Notes: generated from the letters alone by a model not told the origin. Shown: positions 43,621-53,463, counted from the stretch's first letter. The stretch: DNA of 59,529 bases from CAYLNK01 sp964384675 (GCA_964384675.1 CAYLNK010000005.1:1-59529), one strand, 5' to 3'. Numbers and translations are program-made.

Positions 43621-44403
43621 TTGAGCCTACGCTCCGTCCCGAAGGTGATCCCGATGCTCGCGCTCTCGCTTCTCGCGTCTCCCGCCGCCCGCGCCGCTTC
43701 GGGCGCGGGGCCGGAGCGCGTCCCGGTCCTCGTCGAGCTGTTCACGTCGGAGGGCTGCTCCAGCTGCCCTCCGGCGGATGTCCTCCTCGCCCGCCTGCAG
43801 CGGACGCAGCCGGTCGACGGCGCGGAGATCGTCCCGCTGGAGCTCCACGTCGACTACTGGAACCACCTCGGCTGGCGGGACCCGTTCTCGGACGCCGCCT
43901 TCTCCGATCGCCAGAAGGCGTACGCCGGCCGCTTCGGGACCGGACGGATCTACACGCCGCAGCTCGTCGTGGACGGGGCGGCCGAGCAGGTCGGCGGGAA
44001 CGAGCCCCGGGCGCGTCGCGCCATCGAGCTCGCGGGGCGGAGGCCGAAGGGTCGCCTGGAGCTCGCCGTGGAGCGGAGGGCTGGCGACGAAGTGAACGTG
44101 CGGGTGAGGATGTCCGGGCTCCCCGCGTTCACCGGCTCCGTCGACGTCCTCCTCGCGCTCGTGGAGGACGGTCTGACGAGCGACGTCACCCGGGGCGAGA
44201 ACGAGGGGCGCCGGCTCCCTCACGCGGCCGTCGTGAGGCAGCTCGTCCCGGTGGGACGCCTGCGGGCTCCGGCCGGGACCCTCGACGAGACGCGCGTCCT
44301 GCGCCTGCCCGGCACGGCACCGCGTGGCGTCCGGCGGGTCATCGCCTTCGCTCAGGAATCGCCCGTCGGGCGGGTCCTTGCCGTGTCGTGGCTTCCCCTG
44401 TGA
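43621..44403 (+). CDS. DUF1223 thioredoxin-fold exported protein
   Basis: 260 aa, TTG start preceded by GAGGAGG. Signal peptide IPMLALSLLASPAARA. The family motif VLVELFTSEGCSSCPPADVLL has a CxxC (GCSSC) like thioredoxins. LELHVDYWNHLGWRDPFSD and IYTPQLVVDGAAEQVG are also conserved in DUF1223. Function unknown; the CxxC suggests periplasmic disulfide or metal chemistry. 46 nt after the GlcG-like gene, so likely in the same transcript. Confidence 0.88.
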   Translation: MSLRSVPKVIPMLALSLLASPAARAASGAGPERVPVLVELFTSEGCSSCPPADVLLARLQRTQPVDGAEIVPLELHVDYWNHLGWRDPFSDAAFSDRQKAYAGRFGTGRIYTPQLVVDGAAEQVGGNEPRARRAIELAGRRPKGRLELAVERRAGDEVNVRVRMSGLPAFTGSVDVLLALVEDGLTSDVTRGENEGRRLPHAAVVRQLVPVGRLRAPAGTLDETRVLRLPGTAPRGVRRVIAFAQESPVGRVLAVSWLPL

Positions 44404-44508
44404 CGGCTCGGGTTCCGGCCGGGTCGGATTGACATCCGCTCATCGGGCGAGCACGCTGAGCCCGCCCGTCGAGCCGCGCACGGCACGGGCGACGTCGAAC
44501 GGAGCAGC

Positions 44509-46080
44509 GTGAGCGCGAGCGGCGAGTGCCCCAGCGAACGCCCAGGGAGCCGGCGGCCCCAGGACGAGCTGTCCCTCGGAGCCGTCGCTCAGCAGGCCGT
44601 CCTCGATTCCGTCCCGGCCAACCTCGCCCTTCTCGACGGCGACGGAGTCGTCGCGACCGTCAATACCGCCTGGATCCGTTTCGCCAGGGCCAACCACTAC
44701 GCCGACTCGCGCCACGGCGTCGGGACGAGCTACCTGGCCGTCTGCGACAGGGCCAGCGGGCGAGACTCCGAAGGTGCGAAGGAGGCCGCCGCGGGCATCC
44801 GGGCCGTGCTCGCCGGCCAACGGGAGACGTTCGGCCTCGAGTATCCGTGTCATTCGCCCTCGGTGAGGCGCTGGTTCCGTCTCGTCGCGGCCGGGCTGGG
44901 CCGGAGCGGACCGCTCCGCGCGACGGTCATGCACATCGACGTGACCGAGCGGGTCGAGGCCGAGAACGCGCTCCGCGAGCGGGAAGCGTATCTCCACGCC
45001 CTCTTCCAGGCGTCGCTCGACGCCGTGGCGGTGATCGATGACGAGGGCGTGGTCCGGGACGCGAACCGCTCGGTCGAGGAGATCCTCGGCCTCCCCGTCG
45101 AGCAGGTCACCGGACGGCCTCTGGCGAGCTTCGTCCCGACCGTGGAGCGCCCGGAGCTCGGGCGGCTCGTGGAGGCGCTGCGCTCGACGGGCCGGCTGCG
45201 CGGGGTCCTGAAGCTGGACGCGGGCGGCCGCCAGGTCGACGCGGAGTTCGCCGCCGCCGCGTCGTTCCTTCCGGGCCGGCACCTCGTCGTGTTCCGGGAC
45301 GTCACGGAGCGGCGCCGGCTCGAGACGCGCCTCCGCCAGGCCGAGGGGATGGAGACCGTGGGGCGCCTCGCGGGCGGGATCGCGCACGACTTCAACAACC
45401 TCCTCACGGTCATCAACGGCTACGCGGAGCTGGCGTGCGCGACGATCTCTCCGTCGGACCCGAACCGGACCGGCCTGGAGGAGATCCGGACCGCGGGGAG
45501 CAGGGCGGCCCATCTCGTCCAGCAGCTCCTGGGGTTCAGCCGGAAGCAGATGAGGGAGACCCGCCGACTCGACCTCGCCGCGCACCTGCGCCAGCTCGAG
45601 AAGGGTCTCCGGCGCGACCTGGGCCCGAGCGTCACCGTCGAGCTTCGTGGGGACGGATCGCCGGTGTGGGTCGAGGCCGACCCGGCGCAGGTCGACCAGA
45701 TCGTCTCGAGCTTCGCGTCGAACGCGCGGGACGCCATGCCGGGGGGAGGGACGTTCCGCATGGACGTCCGACTCGAGGTGCTCGACGCAGCATCTGTACG
45801 CGGGCGGAGCGGGATGCAGCCCGGGTCCTGGGTCCACCTGACCGTGTCCGACACCGGCTGCGGCATCGGCCCGGAGGTGCTCCCTCACCTGTTCGAGCCG
45901 TTCTTCACGACGAAGGGGGTGGGGAAGGGCTCGGGACTCGGGCTCGCGACGGTCTGGGGGATCGTGCAGCAGAACGGCTGGTTCGTGGACGTGGAGAGCA
46001 CACCCGGGCGCGGTACCACGTTCAACGTCTTCCTGCGCTCGAGCCCGACGGGAAGCCAGGCCCCACCGGGTCCGGAATGA
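44509..46080 (+). CDS. PAS sensor histidine kinase (soluble)
   Basis: 523 aa, GTG start. PAS domains at residues ~25-155 and ~160-275 (HALFQASLDAVAVIDDEGVV). HisKA with GGIAHDFNNLLTVINGYAEL (His293) and HATPase (ASNARDAMPGGG-type N-box, VSDTGCGIGPEVL, GSGLGLATVWGIV). It lacks a receiver, unlike the next gene. It is 71 nt upstream of a second kinase on the same strand. Signal and target are unknown. Confidence 0.92.
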   Translation: MSASGECPSERPGSRRPQDELSLGAVAQQAVLDSVPANLALLDGDGVVATVNTAWIRFARANHYADSRHGVGTSYLAVCDRASGRDSEGAKEAAAGIRAVLAGQRETFGLEYPCHSPSVRRWFRLVAAGLGRSGPLRATVMHIDVTERVEAENALREREAYLHALFQASLDAVAVIDDEGVVRDANRSVEEILGLPVEQVTGRPLASFVPTVERPELGRLVEALRSTGRLRGVLKLDAGGRQVDAEFAAAASFLPGRHLVVFRDVTERRRLETRLRQAEGMETVGRLAGGIAHDFNNLLTVINGYAELACATISPSDPNRTGLEEIRTAGSRAAHLVQQLLGFSRKQMRETRRLDLAAHLRQLEKGLRRDLGPSVTVELRGDGSPVWVEADPAQVDQIVSSFASNARDAMPGGGTFRMDVRLEVLDAASVRGRSGMQPGSWVHLTVSDTGCGIGPEVLPHLFEPFFTTKGVGKGSGLGLATVWGIVQQNGWFVDVESTPGRGTTFNVFLRSSPTGSQAPPGPE

Positions 46081-46151
46081 TGCAAGGTGAGGGGTGACGG
46101 CGCGATCACGACGAGTCTAGATTCGACGGGTCGGGGGTCAGAGATCGGGCC

Positions 46152-49100
46152 GTGAGAACAGCACCGGAGTTCCGCGTCTCTCGGGTGTGGACCCTGGGCG
46201 CCGTGGGCCTCGTGGTCCTGTGCGCCGGGTACGTCGCGATCGCGCTCCGGCTGGAACGGAACGAGGTCCGGGAGCGCTGGCGGGTCCGCCTGAACGCGAT
46301 AGCCGACGATCGGAGCCGAGCCCTCGAATCGTGGGCCGGCGAGCAGGTCCGCGACGCGTGCGTCATCGCCTCCTTCCCTTCGGTCCGCCAGGCGCTCGGC
46401 GGCGATCCCGGTGCGGTCGCGCACGTGGGAGCCGTACTCGCCTCGACGGTGAAGGCCGGCTCCTACGCCGGGGCCCAGATCGCCGACGCGGCTGGCCGCG
46501 TCCTGGCCACGGTCGGGACGCCCCTGTCGGCCGGGACCGCGGGCGCGGCCGGCGCCGTCGAGCTGGTACCGGGGCCTGGACACATGCTCGCGATTGCGTC
46601 CTGCTCCGTCCCCGACGTCGGGAGCTCGACCTCCGGCTTCGTGGCGATCGGGAGCGACCCGACGGCCCACGTCTATCCTCTGCTCCGGCACGAAGCGACA
46701 CCGACCGTTTCCGGTGAGTCATTGCTGGTGCGGCGCGACGGGGACTCGGTCCTCTATCTCAGTCCGCTCCGCCACCGCGGTGACCCTCCCGGCTCTCTCC
46801 ACCTGTCGGCGCTCCCGGAGCGTGCCTCGGACTCGGCGCTCGCGGGCTCCGCTTCCCGGGCGAGCTTCGTCGACTACCGAGGTGTGCCTGTCCTGGCGGT
46901 GACGCGGCTCATCACGGGGACGAACTGGGGCCTCGTCGTCAAGGTCGACCTCTCCGAGGTCGACGCGGAGGCGGTCGCCAACGTCCGATGGTCCACCGCG
47001 CTCGTGGCAGTCCTGTACCTCGCGCTCGCCGGGCTCGCCTTCGGTGTCACGCGCGGCCAGCGCCTCCGGCTCCTCTCGGAGATCGCCCGAAACGACGCCC
47101 GGTACCGGGCGGTCACGGAGCAGGGGAACGACGGCGCCCTCTTCGTCAGGCCCGGGGACGGCCGGATCCTGGAGGCGAACCGCGCCGCCGAGAAGCTGTA
47201 CGGCCGCACCCAGGAGGAGCTCCGGTCGATGACCGTGCTCGACCTTCGGCCCCCGGAGGAGCATTCCGCCGCGCGCGAGAACCTGGCCGCGGCGCACTCC
47301 GGGCTGGTCTTCCAGGCGACGCACCTCCGGAAGGACGGCTCGCCCATCCCCGTCGAGGTGAGCTCGCGCGGCATCGAGATCGAGGACCAGACCCTGTTCT
47401 TCAGCCAGGTGCGGGACGTGTCCAAGCGGAAGGCCGCCGAGGCGCGAATCCTGGCGTTGAACCGCCTCCTGAAGACGGTGCTCGCGGTGAACGAGCTGAT
47501 CGTGAGGGAGGAGGACCCGGCCCGGCTCCTCGAGGCCACATGCCGGATCCTGGTCGAGAACGGCGGCTTCCTGATGGCGTGGTTTGGGGCTCCGGACCCC
47601 GCGACGGGGAGGGTCGTGGCGGTCGCCTCGGCGGGCCCCTTCGAGGGATACCTCGAGGCGGTCGAGATCACCCTGGACGGAACGTCCACGGGAGCCGGCC
47701 CGACGGGGCGAGCCATCCGCGACGGGGTCCGCGTCGTGGCCGACGACTGGGAGACCGACGCGAGCCTCGCCCCCTGGCTCGAAGCGGGCCGCCGCCGGGG
47801 GATCCGGTCGAGCATCTGCCTTCCCGTTCCGCTCGACGGTACCGACGGTGCCGAGAGTGTCCTCACGGTCTACTCGGAGCGCCCCCATGCCTTCGACGCG
47901 GAAAACGTCGCCCTCCTGGAGGGGCTCGCCGCCGATCTACGTTTCGCGCTCACGGCCCGGGACGTCCAGCGCCGTGAGGCCGACGCGCGACAGGCGCTGG
48001 AGCGAAGCGAGGAGCGCTACCGGTCGCTGGTCGAGGCGTCGCAGGACCTCGTCTGGTCGCTCGACCCGGAAGGCCGGGTCACGTTCGTCAACCAGGCAGC
48101 GCTGCCGATCCTGGGCTACGAGCCGCACGAGCTCAGGGGACGGGCCTTCGACGAGATCGCCGGTGCCGGGAACGGAGCGCCGGACGACGCGATGTTCCTG
48201 CGGCTCCTGGCCGCCGGCCGCGTCATCGACCACCCGAACCGCCTGCGCCACCGGAGCGGTGCCGACGTCTTCCTGCTCACCAGCGGCGTCGTCCGCCGGG
48301 ACGCGGCCGGCGACGTGCTCGAGATCACGGGAACGTCGAAGGACGTCACCGAGCGAAGGAAGCTCGAGGAGCAGCTGCGGCAGGCGCAGAAGATGGAGGC
48401 CGTCGGCCAGCTGGCGGGCGGCGTCGCCCATGACTTCAACAACCTGCTCACGGCCATCTCCGGCTTCGGCATGCTGGCCCAGCGGTCCCTCTCCCCGACC
48501 GATCCGATCCGCAGCCACATCGACGAGGTGCTGGCGGCATCGGATCGGGCCGCGATCCTGACCCGCCAGCTCCTCACGTTCAGCCGGCGCCAGCCGGTCG
48601 AGGCGGAGCCTCTGGACCTGAGCCGCGTCGTGAGGGGCGTCGAGAAGATGCTCCGCCGCGTGATCGGCGAGAGCATCGAGCTGCTCACCCGTCTCGAGGA
48701 CGGGCTCCCGGCGGTCAAGGCCGACCCCGGTCAGATCGAGCAGGTGCTGATGAACCTGCTCGTCAACGCCCGGGACGCCATGCCGCACGGAGGAGTCGTC
48801 ACCGTGGAGACGCGGTCTCTGGCAGGACCCGGGGATGCCCGCGTCGCCCTCGAGGTGCGGGACACGGGCACGGGGATGGACGAGGGGACGCGCGCTCACC
48901 TGTTCGAGCCGTTCTTCACCACCAAGGAACGTGGCAAGGGAACCGGCCTCGGGCTCGCCACGGTCTACGGCATCGTGACCCAGTGCGGTGGCGAGATCGC
49001 GGTCGATACCGCGCCGGGTCAGGGCACCCGTTTCGTCCTGTCGTTCCCTGTGTCCCCCGAGACGCCTGCCGCGGCGTCTCAGTGGGAGGGGGCGGAGCCG

Positions 49101-49481
49101 GAAACGACGGGCAGCGGGACGATCCTCCTGGTCGAGGACGAGCCGGGCGTTCGCGAGCTGACCCGCCGGCTCCTCGCCGGCTTCGGCTATCAAGTCCTCG
49201 TGGCCCGGGACGGCAGCGAGGCGATCGACATGATCTCCGAGGCCGCCGGCACCGTGCGTCTCCTGATCTCCGACGTGGTGATGCCCGGCCTCTCCGGCCC
49301 GCAGCTGGCCCGTCAGCTCCTCCAGAGCCACCCCGACCTGAGGGTCCTCTTCATCTCGGGCTACGCCCGCGGCCAGAGCCCGCAGCTCCCCGTCCCTCCC
49401 GGCCACGTCTCGTTCCTGGCCAAGCCGTTCGGGATCCCCGCGCTCGCCCGCGCGGTGCGGGAGCTGATGGAGGCGCGCTGA
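46152..49481 (+). CDS. Membrane hybrid histidine kinase (periplasmic sensor-PAS-GAF-PAS-HK-REC)
   Basis: 1109 aa, GTG start. TM1 VGLVVLCAGYVAIALRL, an extracytoplasmic sensor region of ~240 residues (starts RSRALESWAGEQVRDA, like a CACHE-type domain), TM2 ALVAVLYLALAGLAFGV. Then PAS (YRAVTEQGNDGALFVR), GAF (LLKTVLAVNELIVREEDPAR), PAS (YRSLVEASQDLVWSLDP), HisKA with GGVAHDFNNLLTAI (His760), HATPase (GTGLGLATVYGIV) and a terminal receiver from about residue 989 (ILLVEDEPGVRELT, ISDVVMPGLSG). It senses an unknown periplasmic signal. It ends 3 nt from the convergent microcompartment operon. Confidence 0.92.
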   Translation: MRTAPEFRVSRVWTLGAVGLVVLCAGYVAIALRLERNEVRERWRVRLNAIADDRSRALESWAGEQVRDACVIASFPSVRQALGGDPGAVAHVGAVLASTVKAGSYAGAQIADAAGRVLATVGTPLSAGTAGAAGAVELVPGPGHMLAIASCSVPDVGSSTSGFVAIGSDPTAHVYPLLRHEATPTVSGESLLVRRDGDSVLYLSPLRHRGDPPGSLHLSALPERASDSALAGSASRASFVDYRGVPVLAVTRLITGTNWGLVVKVDLSEVDAEAVANVRWSTALVAVLYLALAGLAFGVTRGQRLRLLSEIARNDARYRAVTEQGNDGALFVRPGDGRILEANRAAEKLYGRTQEELRSMTVLDLRPPEEHSAARENLAAAHSGLVFQATHLRKDGSPIPVEVSSRGIEIEDQTLFFSQVRDVSKRKAAEARILALNRLLKTVLAVNELIVREEDPARLLEATCRILVENGGFLMAWFGAPDPATGRVVAVASAGPFEGYLEAVEITLDGTSTGAGPTGRAIRDGVRVVADDWETDASLAPWLEAGRRRGIRSSICLPVPLDGTDGAESVLTVYSERPHAFDAENVALLEGLAADLRFALTARDVQRREADARQALERSEERYRSLVEASQDLVWSLDPEGRVTFVNQAALPILGYEPHELRGRAFDEIAGAGNGAPDDAMFLRLLAAGRVIDHPNRLRHRSGADVFLLTSGVVRRDAAGDVLEITGTSKDVTERRKLEEQLRQAQKMEAVGQLAGGVAHDFNNLLTAISGFGMLAQRSLSPTDPIRSHIDEVLAASDRAAILTRQLLTFSRRQPVEAEPLDLSRVVRGVEKMLRRVIGESIELLTRLEDGLPAVKADPGQIEQVLMNLLVNARDAMPHGGVVTVETRSLAGPGDARVALEVRDTGTGMDEGTRAHLFEPFFTTKERGKGTGLGLATVYGIVTQCGGEIAVDTAPGQGTRFVLSFPVSPETPAAASQWEGAEPETTGSGTILLVEDEPGVRELTRRLLAGFGYQVLVARDGSEAIDMISEAAGTVRLLISDVVMPGLSGPQLARQLLQSHPDLRVLFISGYARGQSPQLPVPPGHVSFLAKPFGIPALARAVRELMEAR

Positions 49482-49484
49482 CCC

Positions 49485-49745
49485 TCAGACCGCGTCGACG
49501 ATCCCGGCGATGACCGAGCGGACCGGCCCGTCCGTGGACCCGAGGATCTGCCGTGCGCCCGTCCCCTCGTCCATGACGAGGACCAGCTCGCCGACCCCGG
49601 CGCCGACGGTGTCGACGGCGACGAGGTAGTCCCCGGACGGCGCCCCGCCCGACGGCGTCTTCTCGACGACCAGCAGCTTCCGCCCCGCGTAGAACGGGTG
49701 CCGGATGGTCGAGGTGATCTCCCCGATCACGCGACCCAGGATCAC
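49485..49745 (-). CDS. Microcompartment vertex protein BMC-P (EutN/CcmL family), copy 1
   Basis: 86 aa from GTG 49745, overlapping the stop of the second copy (GTGA). ILGRVIGEITSTIRHPFYAGRKLLVVE, here as ILGRVIGEITST and FYAGRKLLVVE, and the ending VRSVIAGIVDAV with AVDTVGAGVGELVLVMDEGTGAR, are typical of pentameric shell caps. Last gene of the operon. Confidence 0.9.
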   Translation of the reverse strand: MILGRVIGEITSTIRHPFYAGRKLLVVEKTPSGGAPSGDYLVAVDTVGAGVGELVLVMDEGTGARQILGSTDGPVRSVIAGIVDAV

Positions 49746-50050
49746 GGCGTCCACCCGCCGGGGAGCCCATCGCCTGTCGAGCCCGGTACGTGGACCGCGT
49801 CCACGATCCCGAGGATCGCGTGGTCGACCGGCACGAACCACGGCGAGAGCGCCATCGCGGCCTCGCGGCCTCCCTCGTAGGCGACCAGCTCCCCCGGTCC
49901 CGCCATCCGCGTGGAGTCCGCGGCCACCACGACGCGGCCCTTGGGGCGCCCGGTCTTGTCGAGAGGCTGCACGAGGAGCATCGGCGTCGCCTCCAGGCCC
50001 GGCGTGACGACGCACGGCACCACGGTCCCGATGACACGACCCAGCAGCAT
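49742..50050 (-). CDS. Microcompartment vertex protein BMC-P (EutN/CcmL family), copy 2
   Basis: 102 aa from ATG 50050, overlapping the BMC-T stop (ATGA). LLGRVIGTVVPCVVTPGLEA, LLVQPLDKTGRPKGRVVVAAD and VDHAILGIVDAVHV give the EutN fold. It has a longer C-terminus than copy 1 (VPGSTGDGLPGGWTP). Confidence 0.9.
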   Translation of the reverse strand: MLLGRVIGTVVPCVVTPGLEATPMLLVQPLDKTGRPKGRVVVAADSTRMAGPGELVAYEGGREAAMALSPWFVPVDHAILGIVDAVHVPGSTGDGLPGGWTP

Positions 50051-50658
50051 CAGCCCGCCTCCCCGTCCAGCTCGACGAAGCGGCTCGCGGCGAACGCGGT
50101 TCCCTTGATGATCTCGTGCGCGTAGGTCTCGTGCGGCCGGGGCAGGATCTCCAGGACGAGGCCGCACCCGGGGCGAACCGCGCGGCTCGCGATCGCCTGC
50201 GCCTCCTCCAGGTCGTGCAGCTCGCCCCGGAAGACCGCCAGGCCTTTTCCCGAAAGCCCCTCGTCCGCGAGCCGCAGCTCGACCAGCTCCACGCCCGTCC
50301 CCTTCAGCACGCGCTCGGCCGCGAGGATGATCGACGACACGCTGTCCGTCTCGACGACGGCGAGAGGTGCGGGGCGCTCCGGCGCGCGCGCGCCGGCGAT
50401 GGCCTCGGAGAGACGCGGGTGGACGTCGGCCAGGTAGACGTGATCGAGGACCGCGTTCCCGCCCCGCGCGAGCCCCTCCTCGAGCGCCTCCTCCACCGCG
50501 GCGGGAGTGCCGCCGAAGAGGGTGAGGAAGCGGCCCCGCGTGACCGTCCCCGCGCGGTAGAACGCCACCGGCGCCTTCTTCAGAAGCGCGTCGGTCGCCA
50601 GAGCGCCCGTCGCGATCGAGGAAAAGTCGAGGACGGCGAGGGCAGGGAAGGTCCGCAT
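50050..50658 (-). CDS. Tandem-domain shell protein BMC-T
   Basis: 202 aa from ATG 50658, overlapping the aldehyde dehydrogenase stop (ATGA). Two BMC folds: ALAVLDFSSIATGALATDAL and later PLAVVETDSVSSIILAAERV, which begins the second (AxxxxExxSxxxxxxAxDxxLK pattern). Such double-domain proteins form pseudo-hexameric trimers in the shell facets and often have a larger, sometimes gated, pore. The second domain is closer to the consensus than the first. Confidence 0.87.
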   Translation of the reverse strand: MRTFPALAVLDFSSIATGALATDALLKKAPVAFYRAGTVTRGRFLTLFGGTPAAVEEALEEGLARGGNAVLDHVYLADVHPRLSEAIAGARAPERPAPLAVVETDSVSSIILAAERVLKGTGVELVELRLADEGLSGKGLAVFRGELHDLEEAQAIASRAVRPGCGLVLEILPRPHETYAHEIIKGTAFAASRFVELDGEAG

Positions 50659-52130
50659 CAGGTGATCCGGAAGTGGTCGACGAGGACGCAGCGCCGCCAG
50701 CGCGAGAAGCTGCGCGGCCCGGTCAGGCCTTCGCCCGTCGGGCTCGCGATCGTGAACGAGCAGTGGCCCTCTCCGTCCAGCCCGAGCCCGGCCTGCGAGC
50801 GGCCGTTCTTGACGAAGATCGAGCAGTCGCACTCCTGGGCCATGCGCGAGAGGTTGTCGAGGTTCTTGGAGTGCATCACCGCGGTGTGGCGATTGCGGCC
50901 TTCGACCGCGACCGCGAGGTCGATGGCGGCGTCCGCGTTCGGCATGCGGCAGACGGGCATCACCGGCATCATCTGCTCGGTCCAGAGGAGGGGGTGGTCC
51001 TGGTCCACCTCGACGACCGCGAGGCGCACCGAGTCGGGCGCCGAGATCCCCATCTTCCCCAGGATGACGTTCGCGTTCTTGCCGATCAGGTCCTTGTTGA
51101 CGTACGCGTGCTCCCTCGGCCCGTGCATCTTCGTGAAGACGACGGCCTCCAGCTCCTTCAGGCGGTGCTTCGGCACGATGACGGCCCCGCTCTGCCCCAT
51201 CGCGAAGAGGAGCGGGTCGGCGATCCGCGCCACCGCGAGGACCTCCTTCTCGTCCGTGCAGATGATGTTGTTGTCCGTCGACGCGCCGAGCACGATGTCC
51301 CGGGCGGCCTTGGCGATGTCGGCCGACTCGTCGACGACGACCGGCGGGTTGCCGGGCCCCGCGCAGATGGCGCGCTTGCCGCTCGCCATGGCCGCCTTCA
51401 CCACCACGCCGCCCCCGGTGACGACGAGCACCCGGATGCCCGGGTGCTTCATCAGCTCCTGGGCCGACTCGATCGACGGCGTCGAGACCCCGTTGACCAC
51501 GTTCGGGGGACCACCCGCCCCCTCGATCGCCTTGTTGAGGAGGACGATCGTCTGGATCGAGCAGCTCTTCGCGAGCGGGTGGACGCTGAAGACCACGGAG
51601 TTCCCCGCCGCCAGCATCCCGATGGTGTTGCAGATGATCGTGGACGTGGGGTTGGTGCACGGCGTGATCGCCCCGATGACGCCGAACGGCGCTGGCTCCG
51701 TCAGGGTGAGGCCGTGGTCCCCGCTGATGGCGGCGGGATAGAGGTCCTCCAGCCCCGGCGTCTTGTCGGTGACGAGACGGTTCTTGACGACCTTGTCCTC
51801 GTAGCGGCCGAGACCCGTCTCCTCCCAGGCGGAGCGGGCCAGCGCCTCGCCGTTCTCGCGCATCGACCGCCGGATCGCCTCGAGGATGGCGGCGCGCACC
51901 TTGAGCGTGAGCGCGGCGAAGCGGGGCTGCGCGACGCGGGCCGCCTCCACCGCCTGGTCCACCGTCGCGAAGATCCCGGGCAGGGCGGGACCCGCCTGGG
52001 CGGTCGGTGGCGCCACCGGAGCTGGCGGAGCGGTCGGCTGGGGCGCCGGCGGCCGGTCGCCGGACCTCGAGAGGTCCGCCGCGATCCGGCGCGCGATCGC
52101 CTCGATCTCTTCGTCGTTCAGGCGGGCCAC
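50658..52130 (-). CDS. CoA-acylating aldehyde dehydrogenase (PduP/EutE-like), microcompartment enzyme
   Basis: 490 aa, GTG start 3 nt after a BMC-P gene. The N-terminus NDEEIEAIARRIAADLSRS is an amphipathic encapsulation-peptide-like helix, joined by a Pro/Ala-rich linker (residues ~25-50) to the enzyme. Catalytic Cys291 in DNNIICTDEKEV, cofactor regions ITPCTNPTSTIICNT and ICAGPGNPPVVVDE, and the C-terminal hydrophobic segment are as in PduP/EutE. It would turn acetaldehyde from the aldolase plus CoA and NAD into acetyl-CoA within the shell. Confidence 0.95.
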   Translation of the reverse strand: MARLNDEEIEAIARRIAADLSRSGDRPPAPQPTAPPAPVAPPTAQAGPALPGIFATVDQAVEAARVAQPRFAALTLKVRAAILEAIRRSMRENGEALARSAWEETGLGRYEDKVVKNRLVTDKTPGLEDLYPAAISGDHGLTLTEPAPFGVIGAITPCTNPTSTIICNTIGMLAAGNSVVFSVHPLAKSCSIQTIVLLNKAIEGAGGPPNVVNGVSTPSIESAQELMKHPGIRVLVVTGGGVVVKAAMASGKRAICAGPGNPPVVVDESADIAKAARDIVLGASTDNNIICTDEKEVLAVARIADPLLFAMGQSGAVIVPKHRLKELEAVVFTKMHGPREHAYVNKDLIGKNANVILGKMGISAPDSVRLAVVEVDQDHPLLWTEQMMPVMPVCRMPNADAAIDLAVAVEGRNRHTAVMHSKNLDNLSRMAQECDCSIFVKNGRSQAGLGLDGEGHCSFTIASPTGEGLTGPRSFSRWRRCVLVDHFRIT

Positions 52131-52133
52131 GGG

Positions 52134-52430
52134 CTACCCCCCGTTCTTGCGGTACTTCGTATGGCCCCCGACCTCCCAGCTATCGACGATCGCCATCACG
52201 ACGGCGTCGACCGGCCGCTTGTCGGTGGATTGCGTCTGGCGGGCGGAGCTGCCCGAGGCGACGAGGACGATCTCGTCCGGACCCGCCCCGACCGCGTCCG
52301 CGGCCACGAGCGGCTGCCCGGTCTCCTTCCCTTCCTCGTCGAGCGGACGCACGAGGAGGAGCTTGAGCCCGGTGAGGCTCTCCTCCTTCCGCGTGGAGAC
52401 GACGGTTCCGACGACCCTGGCGAGCTGCAT
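52134..52430 (-). CDS. Microcompartment vertex protein BMC-P (EutN/CcmL family), copy 3
   Basis: 98 aa. QLARVVGTVVSTRKEESLTG, LKLLLVRPLDEEGKETG, VAADAVGAGPDEIVLVASGSSAR and PVDAVVMAIVDSWEV are classic EutN/CcmL. Its start lies just after a 9-bp hairpin that follows the BMC-H gene. Confidence 0.93.
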   Translation of the reverse strand: MQLARVVGTVVSTRKEESLTGLKLLLVRPLDEEGKETGQPLVAADAVGAGPDEIVLVASGSSARQTQSTDKRPVDAVVMAIVDSWEVGGHTKYRKNGG

Positions 52431-52441
52431 CGGCGTGTACG

Positions 52442-52462
52442 GCCCCGGCCGGCGGCCGGGGC
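52442..52462 (-). terminator. 9-bp hairpin between BMC-H and BMC-P genes (attenuator or RNA-stability element)
   Basis: Arms 52442-52450 and 52454-52462, loop of 3 nt. It lies 4 nt after the BMC-H stop and 11 nt before the next ATG. Without a U-tract it is more likely to protect the upstream message or limit read-through, raising BMC-H over the vertex protein. Confidence 0.5.
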
Positions 52463-52466
52463 GTCC

Positions 52467-52766
<300 letters not shown>

Positions 52767-52821
52767 GACTCTCCCTTCCGCCGCGCCCCGTGGGGACGCC
52801 GGCGCATCACGAATGAATCAG

Positions 52822-53463
52822 TCAGTCCCGGCCCGAGCGCGCCGGGCGTCCGTTGAGCCCCGCGATCGCCTGCTCGGCGGCGCGGTAGCCGATGTCGATG
52901 TCCTTCTCGTCGCCGCCCAGGTAGAGGCGCCCGAAGCTGCCGAAGGCCCGCACCTCGAGGACGTTGATGTGGGCCGCCTTCTCCGCCTCGTTGGCCGCGA
53001 TGGCCGCGTAGCCGGCCGGCGCGCACTCCATCACGTAGAGCGTCTCGCCGGGGACGATCAGGTCGCCGTGCCGGGTCCGGTTGATGAGCTGGGTGTGGTA
53101 CGGCGAGATGTTGCGGATCACCTGGCTGGAGGTGATCTCCGGCTTGATCCGCTCCTCTTCCTTCAGTCCCAGGGCGTCCAGGATGGCGCGGCCCGCGGCC
53201 CGCACGTCGGCCTGCGAGTCGGAGTGGATCTCGAGCATGCCGTAGAGGCGCTCGATGATCATCATCCCCGGCTTGACGTCCGTCGCCTTCAGGGCGACGT
53301 CGGTCACCTTCATGATGTCCATCCCGGGCGCCACCTCGACGAAGAGGGACGCCTGCCCCGGCACGGGGAGGAAGCCCTGGGAGACGGTGCCGAGGAACGA
53401 CGCGAACTGCGGCTGGAGGCTGTCGAGGAAGACGTAGCAGCGAAGCTCGGACACCTGGGTCAC
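52822..53463 (-). CDS. Tandem-domain shell protein BMC-T (double-stacking/permuted type)
   Basis: 213 aa from GTG 53463, overlapping the aldolase stop (GTGA). LRCYVFLDSLQPQFASFLG, GQASLFVEVAPGMDIMKVTD, ALKATDVKPGMMIIERLYG (first domain) and LYVMECAPAGYAAIAANEAE, AAHINVLEVRAFGSFGRLYL (second). This sequence type matches circularly permuted trimeric BMC-T proteins such as those in the Haliangium-type microcompartment, which can stack face to face with a gated pore. Confidence 0.88.
   Translation of the reverse strand: MTQVSELRCYVFLDSLQPQFASFLGTVSQGFLPVPGQASLFVEVAPGMDIMKVTDVALKATDVKPGMMIIERLYGMLEIHSDSQADVRAAGRAILDALGLKEEERIKPEITSSQVIRNISPYHTQLINRTRHGDLIVPGETLYVMECAPAGYAAIAANEAEKAAHINVLEVRAFGSFGRLYLGGDEKDIDIGYRAAEQAIAGLNGRPARSGRD

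Noticed and set aside
44429..44434. TTGACA before the kinase at 44509 as a promoter
   Set aside because: No -10-like hexamer is found 16-18 bp downstream.
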